A stretch of DNA of 64,000 bases from Boletus sp. NGJ (lineage: Eukaryota > Basidiomycota > Agaricomycetes > Boletales > Boletaceae), in assembly GCA_019096195.1 (NCBI GenBank), contig JAGTXK010000229.1, positions 372,001-436,000 of the forward strand, written 5' to 3'. The translations under genes were made by a program, and so were the position numbers. Shown here in pieces: positions 44,506 to 55,460 of the stretch (positions within the stretch are counted from its first letter, which is position 1; every line of letters starts with the position of its first letter). The notes below the pieces were generated by a model. It did no database searches. It was not told the origin of the DNA and was given only the letters and a program-made list of their open reading frames with translations.

Positions 44506-45411
44506 TGTTACGATTATAGGAGGGGGTACATCTTTTCCTCTCCCTTCACCCTCCATAGGACTATGGAATGACTTATTCTTCAACTTGGACCAGGGATTCC
44601 CCCGCAACACCAACTCAGGCATCACCCCATCCGGAACTCCCTTTCTAGGAAGTTACCCATTTGGTTTGGACACCACCTTTCTATTTCATTGATACATGCC
44701 TTTCATCTCTTTCTGATTTGATCATAGACATTGCCTCCTCGGCTGTGTTCTCTTGTGCATAGCCTAGTATTCCAAATCTTCATTTGACTGATGCCTAGAT
44801 CCTTTATGGTAATCTTTAGTCTGTGACTTATGATTACCATATACGATACGAAGTCTGCCCTAGATGGGTAGGGCCTATAAATAGAGACACTGGCCCTTCA
44901 TGTAACCTTAACCTAGATCTACACTCCTTCCTGTGTAATCTACCAGCTTCTCCCACTACTGGTTCCACTTCACCTCAGAAGCTTGCTCCCACTCTGGAGG
45001 TGATCGCCCTTGTGCTTGTGATCATCTTCCCCATCACCGTACACTTGTGTGGCCTTGTTGCTGTCCAAACCTGCTTTTAAAGCTTTGGCAACTCCAACGA
45101 CCAATAGAGGTTGGTCTGTGCAAGCCCAGGACTCCACCACCGGCACTAGGCCGTGTAAGCCCAGCAATATAGTTGCTGGCCTCTGCATCCAGTCTGCCCT
45201 TCCTTCTCAGAGGATTGTGCCACTGAGGTAAATCCAAGACTTCGCCATTGGTCATAGAGGCAACCAGGACACTCTATGTAAAGCTAGTAGCCGGTCCCCA
45301 GTCAGAGGAATCATTGGGCCTTTGGAGGTATTTTCCCCTCAAGTCCTGCTAGTCCAGTAATCAAACAGGTTGATTACTCAGGAATGTGTCACATTGTTAC
45401 CCGGTGTAACA
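44506..45411 (+). repeat. 5' LTR of retro 2
   Basis: 906 bp, tgttacgattatagg ... ggtgtaaca, with TATA-like tataaata at about 44876-44883. A 303-bp block (44681-44983) is identical to the 3' LTR, whereas blocks on either side differ strongly. Confidence 0.93.
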
Positions 45412-45718
45412 AAAGATCTAGGTTATAAATTGCCATGGGACTATCTAGTCCAGCAACTCTCAACACTATTCAAGGGAATAGAACTACCTATCAAGGGATA
45501 GGCCCTCACTCTATGCACTGCACAGAATCAACCTTGCACAGCTCCTTAGAGAAGGTCAAGAAGAAGAAGCCACATCACCATGGGCTTCTACTCCTATCTC
45601 TGACACATCTTCAAGAAGGATCCCAGGGTCATCATCCCATTACAACAACCCTCCCGCCCACACATTTCCAGAACAGTCCAGACAACCAGATTTTCCAGGT
45701 GGTCTCCACTCTCGAACC

Positions 45719-46900
45719 TTGACCCCATTGGACACTGCTATCCCACTGCCCGCATTCCAACCAGTTCCCATTAGAGTAGATTCCCCTGATCAAAGCAGAA
45801 GATCTAGTCCCGATCCCAACCCAGGAAATCCCTGGCCTGAAGAAGACACAGATGACGAAGACAATATGGTTGAAATTAAAGCTGCCCTGCCTGAGAAGTT
45901 CTTAGGAGAGACCAATGATGCCAAGAGATGGCTTATGGCTATGGAAGGATACTTCCATCTAGGAGGAGCAGAGAAGTTCACAGAGGAAGCCAAAAGGCTT
46001 ATCCTATTGAACAGGATGTCTAAGGGACAAGGAAAAGCGTTCACAGAAGCCTGGCTGACCAGGCTGCTCGACAACACTGTGCCACATGCAGATAAGACCT
46101 ATAATGGGATCAAGAAAGCCTTCGCCCTCACCTTCACCCCCCACAACACCAGCAACCTGGCCATGGCAGAACTCGGATCCCTCTGACAAGACAGAAAGGA
46201 TCCAAAGGGATTTGACAAATTCATTTCCCAGTTCTCACTGCTGGTAGTTCGCTCTGAGCTACAAGAATTCCACTCTATCTTGGGATTCTTCCTTAGGGGG
46301 ATCAATTCAAATATTGCCCGGCAACTAGTCAACAGTGAGACCTTCCAAAAAGCCAAGAAGATGGAAGAGGTCTACAAAGTAGCTGTCAACATCCATGGGG
46401 CATGGCAATGGATTGAAGGAATACAGAAAGGACCCTTTACATCCTTTGAAAGAGGAAGAGGAAATCACCACGATCCAAACACCATGGATGTGGACTGGAT
46501 CACCTTGTCTCCTATCAAGCACACCAAGCGGATGAGAGAGGACAGATGCTTCATCTGCAACAGGATTGGGTGCAGTACCAAGAAACACCCAGGATACAAG
46601 CCAATCAGGAAAGAGGAATATAGGAAACCTCAGGAAACGCACACCAGGGTGGTCGTCACCAGGGAAACACCACAAGATCCCCTTGACAAATATCTCACAG
46701 AGATCTCCAGAAACAACGGACAAGACAAAGTTCTCAGGACGCTCCAGACAGCCTTTGACACCAGGCTTGACAAGCAAGGCCTCATTTTAGAACGAGTAGA
46801 AGAAGATGCCGCAATGGAATGGGAAGAGAATGTCAACTCTCTTGCCCTTGCACCCGCTACGCAGATCCCCATCTCTCCCATAGATGAAACGTCTTTTTAG
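45719..46900 (+). pseudogene. retro 2 gag region, fossil
   Basis: Colinear with retro 1 gag: acidic lead, capsid-type helices, and a Cys/His motif C-x2-C-x4-C-x4-H (about 46550-46592). It is open in long pieces, with few breaks. Confidence 0.85.
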
Positions 46901-47651
46901 GTGGAAAAGGTGTATCAACGTCACCCTCTTCCTATACGATTGCACCTGTATTTATTTCTGAATTGAAGAGTAATTCTATTCACATTCCTCTCTTGATCTG
47001 GAAGCAGGATGGTAAAATTGTTGGAACAAAAGCCCTAATCGATAGTGGAGCAACAGGATGCTTCATTTCAAGACATGCAATGGAGAAGATGAGGTTACCC
47101 ACATGGAAGCTGGACAATCCAGTCCAAGCTTGGAACATCAATGGAACTCAAAACCAGTCTGGGACCATCAAAGAGAAAACCAACATTGTGTTGGACTATG
47201 GAGGCATACGAGAACAGCGGGATCTCTATGTCCTCAACTGCAGCAAGGACAAAGTCATTTTAGGACTTCTATGGCTCAGAGCAGTGAACCCTGATATCAA
47301 CTGGATGGAAGGATGGGTAACAATAGTACCATCTTTCTACTGATGGACTCAAGGCAATCCACCGGGAACACTGGAACAGCGATACCTGCTAAGGTATCTG
47401 GAACATGACGAAAAGGAGTATGTGCAAGACAGACTCTACGAAACCTTTCGTCATTGGATGCCCTTACAATGGGCCAAGTTTTTCAACGTGCATGGGGATG
47501 TACCAGAGTTTGTCATCAAGAGGACCACTCTGTCTACCGAGATCGCCCAACAGGCGCCAAAGGCCAAGATTGCATTGCCAGATGCATTCAAAGAATATGT
47601 GGATGTCTTCACAGAGAAGACAATCACCAAGTTACCTCCCTCAAGGCAATA

Positions 47652-49221
47652 CAGTTTTTGCAAAGACTTGACATTTGCAAAAGAACCAAAAGGTATTAGC
47701 CCTAACCCTTGCTGGGCCATTGATAGCACTAGTCCTTGCTCTGAAGATGAGCCCTTAGTCATATAATTTGGTCGTCATGGCACTGAGATATAGCCATATT
47801 AAAGTGACATGTCATTGGGACACTTTTTTGAGCAACATTTCTATTCTTCAATTTAGTACTTTGTATGCCCTCCCTTTGCTTTTATCACTGCCTCTAGTCT
47901 TCTAGGCATACTCTCTATCAATCCTTGACACTCCTCAACCTCTATCTTCCCCCACTCCACTTCAATTCTCTCCCAAAGCTCCCATACTCCTTTTGGTGGT
48001 GTTGTATAGCTATTGAGTTTTTTTTTTGAGGATTTGCCAGAGATGTTCAATGGGATTAAGGTCTGGAGATTGTGCTGGCCAGTCAAGAAGCTTGATCTCT
48101 TGAGATTCCAGCCACTCCTTGGCTCTTTTAGAGGTGTGCTTGGGGTCATTATCTTGTTGAAAGATAATGCTCTCTTCAGGAATTCCAGAATTTTCCATGG
48201 AAGGAAGCAGATTATCCTCCAAAATGGAGACATACTGCTCAGCATTCATCCTCCCTTCAACCTCTGCAAGAATCCCCACTCCACTCCAACTCATGCATCC
48301 CCAAACCATCAAGGAACCTCCTCCAAACTTTACTGTTCCCTGAACTTCCTTGTCTTGCAAAGACTTTCCTGCCAATTTCCATACATACTTCCTTCCATCT
48401 GACCCAATCCTGTTGATCTTGGTTTCATCTGACCATCTAACCCTAGTCCAGTCCTCCACAGTCCAATGTTGGTGCTTGAGAGCAAAGGCTAGCCTATGTT
48501 GCCTATGCTTCACAGACAAGAGTGGCTTCTTTTTCTTGACTACAGCCTTGAGAGATGCAGACTTGAGAACATTCCTAACAGTTTGAGCGGAGACAGGAGA
48601 AGAGAGAGCAGAATTGATGAGATGGGTAGCCTGGACAGCATTTTCAACTTTGCCAGAGGTAATACTAGAGACAATTCTCCTTTTATCAGTAGGAGAAAGT
48701 TTAGAAGGACATCCTAATTTGATGTTTTCCTTGCCTGGGTGGATCTCCTTGATAACCCTGGCCACAGTAGACTTCCCCAGACCAGTTTGGAATGATATTT
48801 GCCTAGTAGAAAGGCCAGATTCAGAGAGAAAAAGAATATTGGCTCTAGCAGAGGAGGGAGTGGATTTCATAATGAAGTAGGGTTGGCTGAATGGTATCTC
48901 TGCTCTTTATACCATTTGGAGTTATGTAAGTGACATAATCAGACAGGGTTGAAGCACAGCATCCATCAGAACCTTATGTTATTTACTAAATGATAGTTGA
49001 TAATATCAGGGTCAAATAAGTGTCCCAATGACATATCCTTTTAATATGGCTATATCTCAGTGCCATGACAACCAACTCACATGACTAAGGGCTCATCTTC
49101 AGGGCAAGGATTAGGGCTATCAATGGCCCAGCAAGGGTTAGGGCTAATATCTTTTGGTTCTTTTGCAAATGTCAAGTCTTTGCAAAATAGTCAAACATTG
49201 GGACACTTTTTTGACCCACTG
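47652..49221 (-). mobile_element. Tc1-like DNA transposon C, inserted in retro 2
   Basis: 1570 bp flanked by TA (47650-47651 and 49222-49223). The empty site is readable in retro 1 (ggcaatacgaccacgcc). The right terminal repeat (about 49010-49221) is complete, with outer cactg end and inner inverted end motif. The left repeat has lost about 35 bp just inside its outer end (cagt joins tttgcaaagacttg). One transposase frame on the minus strand fills most of the interior. The fragment at 7084-7420 is an older copy of the same family. Confidence 0.93.
47853..48870 (-). pseudogene. Tc1/mariner transposase (DD34E) of element C, nearly intact
   Basis: From 48870 the frame is open for 286 codons. 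An N-terminal helix-turn-helix (STRQISFQTGLGKSTVARVI) is followed by a GCPSKLSP linker, a second HTH region and then the DDE_3 core with WSDETKINR, QQDNDPKHT and SPDLNPIEHLW. There are 34 residues between the second Asp and the Glu, so DD34E. All three catalytic residues are present. The last ~55 codons (ELWERIEVEWGK ... PRRLEAVIKAKGGHTKY, ending 47853) continue in another frame across a run of ten A on the coding strand (48018-48027). Length would be about 340 aa, normal for Tc1. It is the best-preserved transposase of the window, and a single slip separates it from an uninterrupted frame. Confidence 0.9.
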
Positions 49222-49886
49222 TATAACCACGCCATCGAGTTAAAGGACTCATTTGTTCTGAAACAAGCCAAGGCGTACCCTCTCAACCTGCTGGAACAAC
49301 AAGCATGCTGGGAATTCATCAACAAACACCTGAAAACTGGGAAGATATCCCCATCAAAATCTCCCCAAGCCACTCCTTTCTTCTTCATACAAAAGAAAGA
49401 TGGGAAGCTCTGCCCCTGCCAAGACTACCAATATCTCAACAGTCACACGATCAAGAATGCCTACCCCCTCCCCTTAATTTCTGACCTTCTGGATAAACTA
49501 AAGGGATTGTCAATCTTCACCAAATTTGACATACGATGGGGTTACAACAATGTCTTGATTAAGCCAGAAGATCAATGGAAGGTGGCCTTCCTCACCCCAT
49601 TCGGGTTGTTTGAACCAAACAGGATGTTCTTCAGAATGTGCAATTCCCCAGCTACATTCTAGGCATTCATAGATGATCTCTTTGGAGATTATATTGCAGA
49701 GGGATGGTTGGTGATTTACATGGATGATCTGTTGATACACTCTTCAGATCAGATAACTCACGACGAGAGGACACGGAAGGTCCTAGAACGCTTTCGACAG
49801 CATGAAATGTACCTCAAATTGGAGAAGTGTACCTTCTCAGCCAAAGAAGTTGAATATCTTGGGATGATCGTAGGGAAGGACAGAGT

Positions 49887-50882
49887 TGAAAGGAACTTGC
49901 AATGGATGAAAGAAAGAAACCTAGACCAATATCTGAAGCATTGCTAACCAAAGCAATATGTGACAGAGAGAAAGGCAATTTTAAGACTAAGCGAAACATG
50001 GTACTCTACCGGCTACTTATATACTACTGATAGTGGTGCATGGACCGTGCTATGCTATGATGTCGTGGGTACTGGGTATGACATCACAGGAACGAGGAAA
50101 TGTTAATGTCCAATGGCAAAAAGGGGAGGCGATGGAATGAGATGCGTATGATATGCGCATGTAAGTGAAATGTAGTCCGGAGTGCTCTAGGTGTGGCTAC
50201 GTGTGATATACCTAAGGGGGGACTAATAGATAGGAATGGAAATGAGAAGCAGAAGAGGAAGTGAAAGGGTGATGCATAAGGCATTGCATAGGGTGGTCGT
50301 TGGACCTGGTATTGAGATGAGATCGTGTTGGGTGACAGATCAGATCTTGTCTATGTCTAGGGGTTAATCTAGCGTGGCTTGATTAGTACTTGGTGGTACA
50401 AGGGGTGGTCTATGGTGTGAACCGGGGATTGAGGATCGAGCAGGGGGTTTGAGGATCTGGAGGTGAACTCCTGATTAGTACTTGTGTAGCATACCGAGCA
50501 CTGCGTCAGATACGGTCTACGGTTCTTGTGTGGATACTGAGCACTGCATTAGGTATGTCCACAGGGTGTGGCAGTTTAGAGGCGTGTGAGCCTGTGCTTG
50601 TGGCAATGGACACTGGGGTTAGCTGTGAGGCTACTTGGTGTTGTAGGTGTAACGGGTACAATGAGGGTATGACTAGTGAAAGCGTACGTAGGTGTGTGTG
50701 GTTGTGTAGTGTATCGTATGAGGGAGGATACGGTGGGTGGCTACTCTAGGTGTGCGCGAGGTGAGGTTGGGTTGGAGGTTGGGTGAGGGCAGGCGAGTGT
50801 ATCGTCTGTGGTGGTACGGAAGTGTAGGTAGGAGTGTTGATAAATAATGGGTATCTGGGTGATATCAACAGTGATTGTTTCA
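49887..50882 (-). mobile_element. solo LTR of the TGAAA...TTTCA family, fossil, inserted in retro 2
   Basis: 996 bp, starting tgaaaggaacttgc and ending gtgattgtttca. 5-mers agagt (49882-49886) and ggagt (50883-50887) flank it. It is the inverse-orientation relative of 18092-18965, including the TATA region (ggctacttatatacta, about 50010-50025) on the minus strand. Confidence 0.88.
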
Positions 50883-53024
50883 GGAGTCCAGATGGACCCA
50901 GTGAAGCTCAATGCCATCAAGCAATGGAGACCCCCGGTGAATGTAAAGAACGTACAGTCCTTCATCAGGTTCTGTAATTTTTACATCTTTCTCTGACATT
51001 GCATGTCCTTTGCTGGACCTCACAAAGCAAACAATGGCTTGGTCCTGGGGATCACTTCAAGAAAAATTGTTCAGAACCCTACAGGCAGCATTCACCAAGA
51101 AACCCGTTCCTGCCTTCCCTGATATTTCAAAACCCTTCACCCTCATAACAGACACATCTCTCACTGCGTCAGGAGTGGTACTCATGCAGAACAACGACAA
51201 TGGAGATATGCAACCATGTGGTTACCTCTCCAAGACTTTCTCTCCGGCTAAGAGAAATTACGATATCTATGATAGGGAACTACTGGCTGTTATATGAGGA
51301 TTGAAAGAATGGCAGCAATACCTCCTTGGATCCCTCCACTCTGTAACAGTGTTAACCGACCACAAGAACTTAACGTTCTTCAAGGAACCCCATCAATTAT
51401 CCCGACGACAAGTGAGATGGCTTTTGTTCCTCCAAGACTATGACATGGTCTACGAAGCTCTATCTGAAACTAAAATGGCCCCTGCAGACGTGCTATCTCA
51501 TCGGGATGAAATCAATACTTCCAAGGACAATGAAGATGTGCAACTCCTCCCATTAGATGCATTTGACTGTCAAGTATGGTTGATCGACCTGGCACTGGCC
51601 AAGAAAATTAAGGGATCATCTCAAAGCGATCCCCTAGTACTCTCTGCCATACAAAATATGGCGCAAGGAGAATCTCTCTTCACCTGGTCCAAAGTAGAAG
51701 ATTGGACCTTCAACAATGGCAATCTATACTTCAAGAACTGAATGTACATCCCTGGCCTGGCCTGACAGGAGTTAGTATCCTCCGTTCATTTCTCTTTTGA
51801 GGGAGGACATGGCAGACACCTTCACACCGCTGCACTTCTGGCCAAAGACTATTGGTGGCCTGGGCTCACTACATTCGTCTGGAAATTCGTTGCTGGTTGT
51901 GCTGTTTGTCAAAGCAACAAGGTCCAAACACACCCTATGGTTCCCCCGATTACCCCCCTAGCTTTTGAGGGCCACTGCCCTTTCCAACATCTATCAGTGG
52001 ATTTGATCACCGACCTACCCCCAGCGGGGGGTTTTGATTCAGTCATGGTTGTGGTCAACCATGGGCTTAGTAAGGAGGTAATTCTTGCCTCTTGCACAAA
52101 AATGGTGGATGCGACTGGTATAGCCTGTCTTTTCTTCAAAAAAGTCTTCCTATGGTATGGTTTATATGACAAGATGGTTTCAGATCGTGGTTCATAGTTT
52201 GCATCCACATTTGCTCGGGAGCTCACTAGGCTCTTCAACTATGATGTTGCCCTTTCCATGGCCTACCACCCACAAATGGATGGTGAAATGGAATGATACA
52301 ACCAGGAACTAGAAACCTACCTATGGATATTCTGCGATGGCCAACCACAGAGGTGGTTGGAACTATTACCCATGGTGGAATTCGCTCATAACTCTGCAAC
52401 CCACTCGGTCACCAGAAAATCGCCCTTCTCCTTGATCCTGGGATATAAACTGAGAGCATATCCTTCTATTGGAAAAACCTTCCTACTGGCCCTAGAAGAA
52501 AGACTCTCATTCCTAGAAGAATCAAGAAAGGAAGCAGAAGTGGCACATAAATTGGCACAACTACACATGAAAGAGAGAGTCCACTCTCGCTTCAAACCCT
52601 GGAAACTCAGAGATAAGGTATGGCTGGATGCTAAGAACCTGAAACTCCAAGTCCCCTCCTGAAGCTGTTCCCGAAATGAACTGGACCATTTGAAATTACT
52701 CAAGTGGTATCCTCCATAGCGTTCCGACTCAAGTTATCAAAACAGTGGAAGATCCACAATGTGTTCCACACATCCCTACTTTCTCCATATCAGGAAACTG
52801 TGGAACATGGTCCCAATTTCACTCAACCACCACTGGAACTTGTCAGAACAGAAGAGGAGTACGAAGTGGACAGCATCATCAACCATCAGGGAAACTGGGA
52901 AGAAGGCAGTATCTAACCCACTGGAAGGGATACTCCGCAGCAGAATGAACTTGGGAACCAGAGGCCAACCTGGGAAACACCAAGAAAATACTCTTGGATT
53001 ATAAAAAGCAACTCAAACTCTGAG

Positions 53025-54380
53025 ATGAATTCATGCCCCAGGACAATACCTCCCTATTCATTCTACTCGCCCATGTATCTGCTGCCCTCACCCAAGCCCA
53101 TCTTCAGAGACAATACCCAGACCTTGACATCCCTAAGCATGCTGGCTCTCATTCTTGTTTCTGCCATATCGACTACTGCCCCTATCATCACAACTTGTAG
53201 ATGGCCGTTGCTCCCCTCTCAGTACACCTCAACCAACTTTCCCCCACGCATCGCCAAAATCTTTATGCTACCATTCTCAATGACCCCATCGCAATCTGAA
53301 TCCTCCAATCAATCCCCTTCTTCTCTTATGATGACTCACTTGTCCAACTTGTCACCCTCTATAGATCCTACTCCTCACTTCAATCCATTCTCTCTGGGAC
53401 CACTGAAAACTCAGCAAGTCCCCATGCCACCAATGCCCAACAGACTGCCAAGGAAGAAAGGGCAATGGAAAGTATCCTTGAGATTTGTGAACTTATTCTC
53501 GACCTCCTTTTCATCGAAGGATTCAACTACTTTCTCGCCCTTCTACCCATCAACACCTGTGATTGCCTCCTTCACACCACCCTCCTCTCCCTCTCAGAAG
53601 AAGAAAGTCGCCTTTTCTTTGCCCCCTCATCGACCACCCTGCCCTCCTACCCTGTTCTATCTCAACAAGCCCCTTCCGTGGTGGAGCGACCCTTCGAGAA
53701 CGTCAACAGAATCAGAGGCATTAATGGAGTTGATAGAGACTCTCCAGAGACACGGAGAGCCCAGTCCTCCGATGACATCCTTGTCACCTCCCCTTCCTAC
53801 ACAGCCTCCAACCCCTCCTCCCGAGGAACCCCCTTGGTACCAGTCCTCCCAGTTCCTCCCCCAGCCCTTTCCTGACAAACCAGAACCCTCCACCAACAGG
53901 GTGCCATGGTATTCTCAGTCGGCCTCCCCTCTTGTCCCAACAAATGAGGTCTTCTCAACACACTGGGGGACACTACAACGAGGAGCCCTCCTCCTTCCTC
54001 CATTTCCATTCCTGGACCACCGCAAGCACCTCTCCTGCCAACCATTCCGACTCAATGGCTAGTCATCCCCATCCCCTGCTCTGTGCCCGACCGACTCATC
54101 ACCATTGAGCTTCCATCACTGGCATCTGCTGCTTTGAATGCAGATGTCAAGGTCACCTTCAGGCCGCCTGCCCCCACTACTGCTGCCCCTACTGTAGGAT
54201 GGTTGCCCCCAACCATCCACAATATGCTTGCCCACGAAGAGCTTGCACCTACTGTGGGGGAAGAGGACATGGTTACCAGACCTGTCCCAGCCAAGGGGTC
54301 TTCAACAACTCCTGGGACCTTACCGGCTATGAGGAGAATGAGGGAGACAGAAGTTCTTGAGATGGAACTTCAAGACTACG
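53025..54380 (+). pseudogene. retro 2 extra 3' region (ORF3), fossil
   Basis: Counterpart of 15356-16517: a helical module (about 53230-53610, LFIEGFNYFLALLPINT), a Pro-rich linker, and a Cys/His knuckle cluster (about 54120-54290, ending CTYCGGRGHGYQTC). It is broken in a few places. Confidence 0.75.
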
Positions 54381-54390
54381 AAGGGGGTAA

Positions 54391-55296
54391 TGTTATGGTT
54401 ATAGGAGGGGGTACATCTTTTCCTCTCCCTTCACCCCCTGTAGGACTATGGGATGACTTATTCTTTGACTCAGACCAGGGATTCCCCTGTGACACCAACT
54501 CAGGCATCATCCCATCTGGAACTCCCTTTCTAGGAAGTTACCCATTTGGTTTGGACACCACCTTCCTATTTCATTGATACATGCCTTTCATCTCTTTCTG
54601 ATTTGATCATAGACATTGCCTCCTCGGCTGTGTTCTCTTGTGCATAGCCTAGTATTCCAAATCTTCATTTGACTGATGCCTAGATCCTTTATGGTAATCT
54701 TTAGTCTGTGACTTATGATTACCATATACGATACGAAGTCTGCCCTAGATGGGTAGGGCCTATAAATAGAGACACTGGCCCTTCATGTAACCTTAACCTA
54801 GATCTACACTCCTTCCTGTGTAATCTACCAGCTTCTCCCACTACTGGTTCCACTTCACCTCAGAAGCTCGCTTCTGCTCTGGAGGTGATCACCCTTGTGC
54901 TCGTGATCGTCTTCCTCATCACCACGCACTTGTGTGGCCTTGTTGCCGTCCGAACCTGCTTCTAAAGCTTCGGCAACTCCAATGACCAACAGAGGTTGGT
55001 CCATGCAAGCCCGGGACTCCACCACCGGCACTAGGCCGTGTAAGCCCAGCAATATAGTTGCTGGCCTCTGCATCCAGTCTGCCCTTCCTTCTCAGAGGAT
55101 TGTGCCACTGAGGTAAATCCAAGACTTCGCCATTGGTCATAGAGGCAACCAGGACACTCTACGTAAAGCTAGCAGCCAGTCCCCAGTCAGAGGAATCATT
55201 GGGCCTCTGGAGGTATTTTCCCCTCAAGTCCTGCTAGTCCAGTAATCAAACAGGTTGATTACTCGGGAATGTGTCACATTGTTACCTGGTGTAACA
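54391..55296 (+). repeat. 3' LTR of retro 2
   Basis: 906 bp, tgttatggttatagg ... ggtgtaaca, preceded by a purine-rich tract (gaagggggtaa). Its pair is 44506-45411. Confidence 0.93.
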
Positions 55297-55301
55297 CAAA
55301 C

Positions 55302-55460
55302 TGTGCAGTCAGAAACAAATTTCTGGACAAATGTAGAGAGACTGGGCCACCAATCCTCTTTTGCTAGGAGGGCCAGGGTGCATAGATGGCCACCATGGCC
55401 ACCTTCAGGTGATTCATGAAGGGAGGTGACTAGGTCTTTGCATGCTTGTTCAGGAACATA
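55302..55460 (-). pseudogene. retro 3 integrase zinc-binding (HHCC) part, fossil
   Basis: The minus frame reads GGHGGHLCTLALLAKEDWW and FVSDCTVC, the HHCC domain of a Ty3/gypsy integrase, caught between retro 2 on the left and Tc1-like element D on the right. Confidence 0.8.

Larger units (their letters stand above)
46963..53004 (+). pseudogene. retro 2 pol region, fossil, with two insertions
   Basis: Protease (about 46970-47340); RT start (about 47400-47650), interrupted by Tc1-like element C; RT continued (49224-49880, with YMDDLLIHS); solo LTR 49887-50882; RNase H (about 50900-51500); integrase (about 51740-52660); chromodomain (about 52855-53000). It is broken in several places. A 35-60 bp tract after the solo LTR is also poorly preserved compared with retro 1. 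Confidence 0.88.
44506..55296 (+). mobile_element. retro 2: Ty3/gypsy (chromovirus-type) LTR retrotransposon, fossil, inside retro 3
   Basis: LTRs 44506-45411 and 54391-55296, both exactly 906 bp, with the perfect target duplication caaac (44501-44505 and 55297-55301). Parts in order: gag, protease, RT, RNase H, integrase, chromodomain, extra zinc-knuckle region. It is colinear with retro 1. It is interrupted by Tc1-like element C (47652-49221) and by a solo LTR of another family (49887-50882). It is in opposite orientation to retro 3, in whose integrase it sits. It is broken, with roughly fifteen breaks besides the two insertions. Some breaks are shared with retro 1, so both may derive from an already damaged source or have moved with help from another copy. 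Confidence 0.95.
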
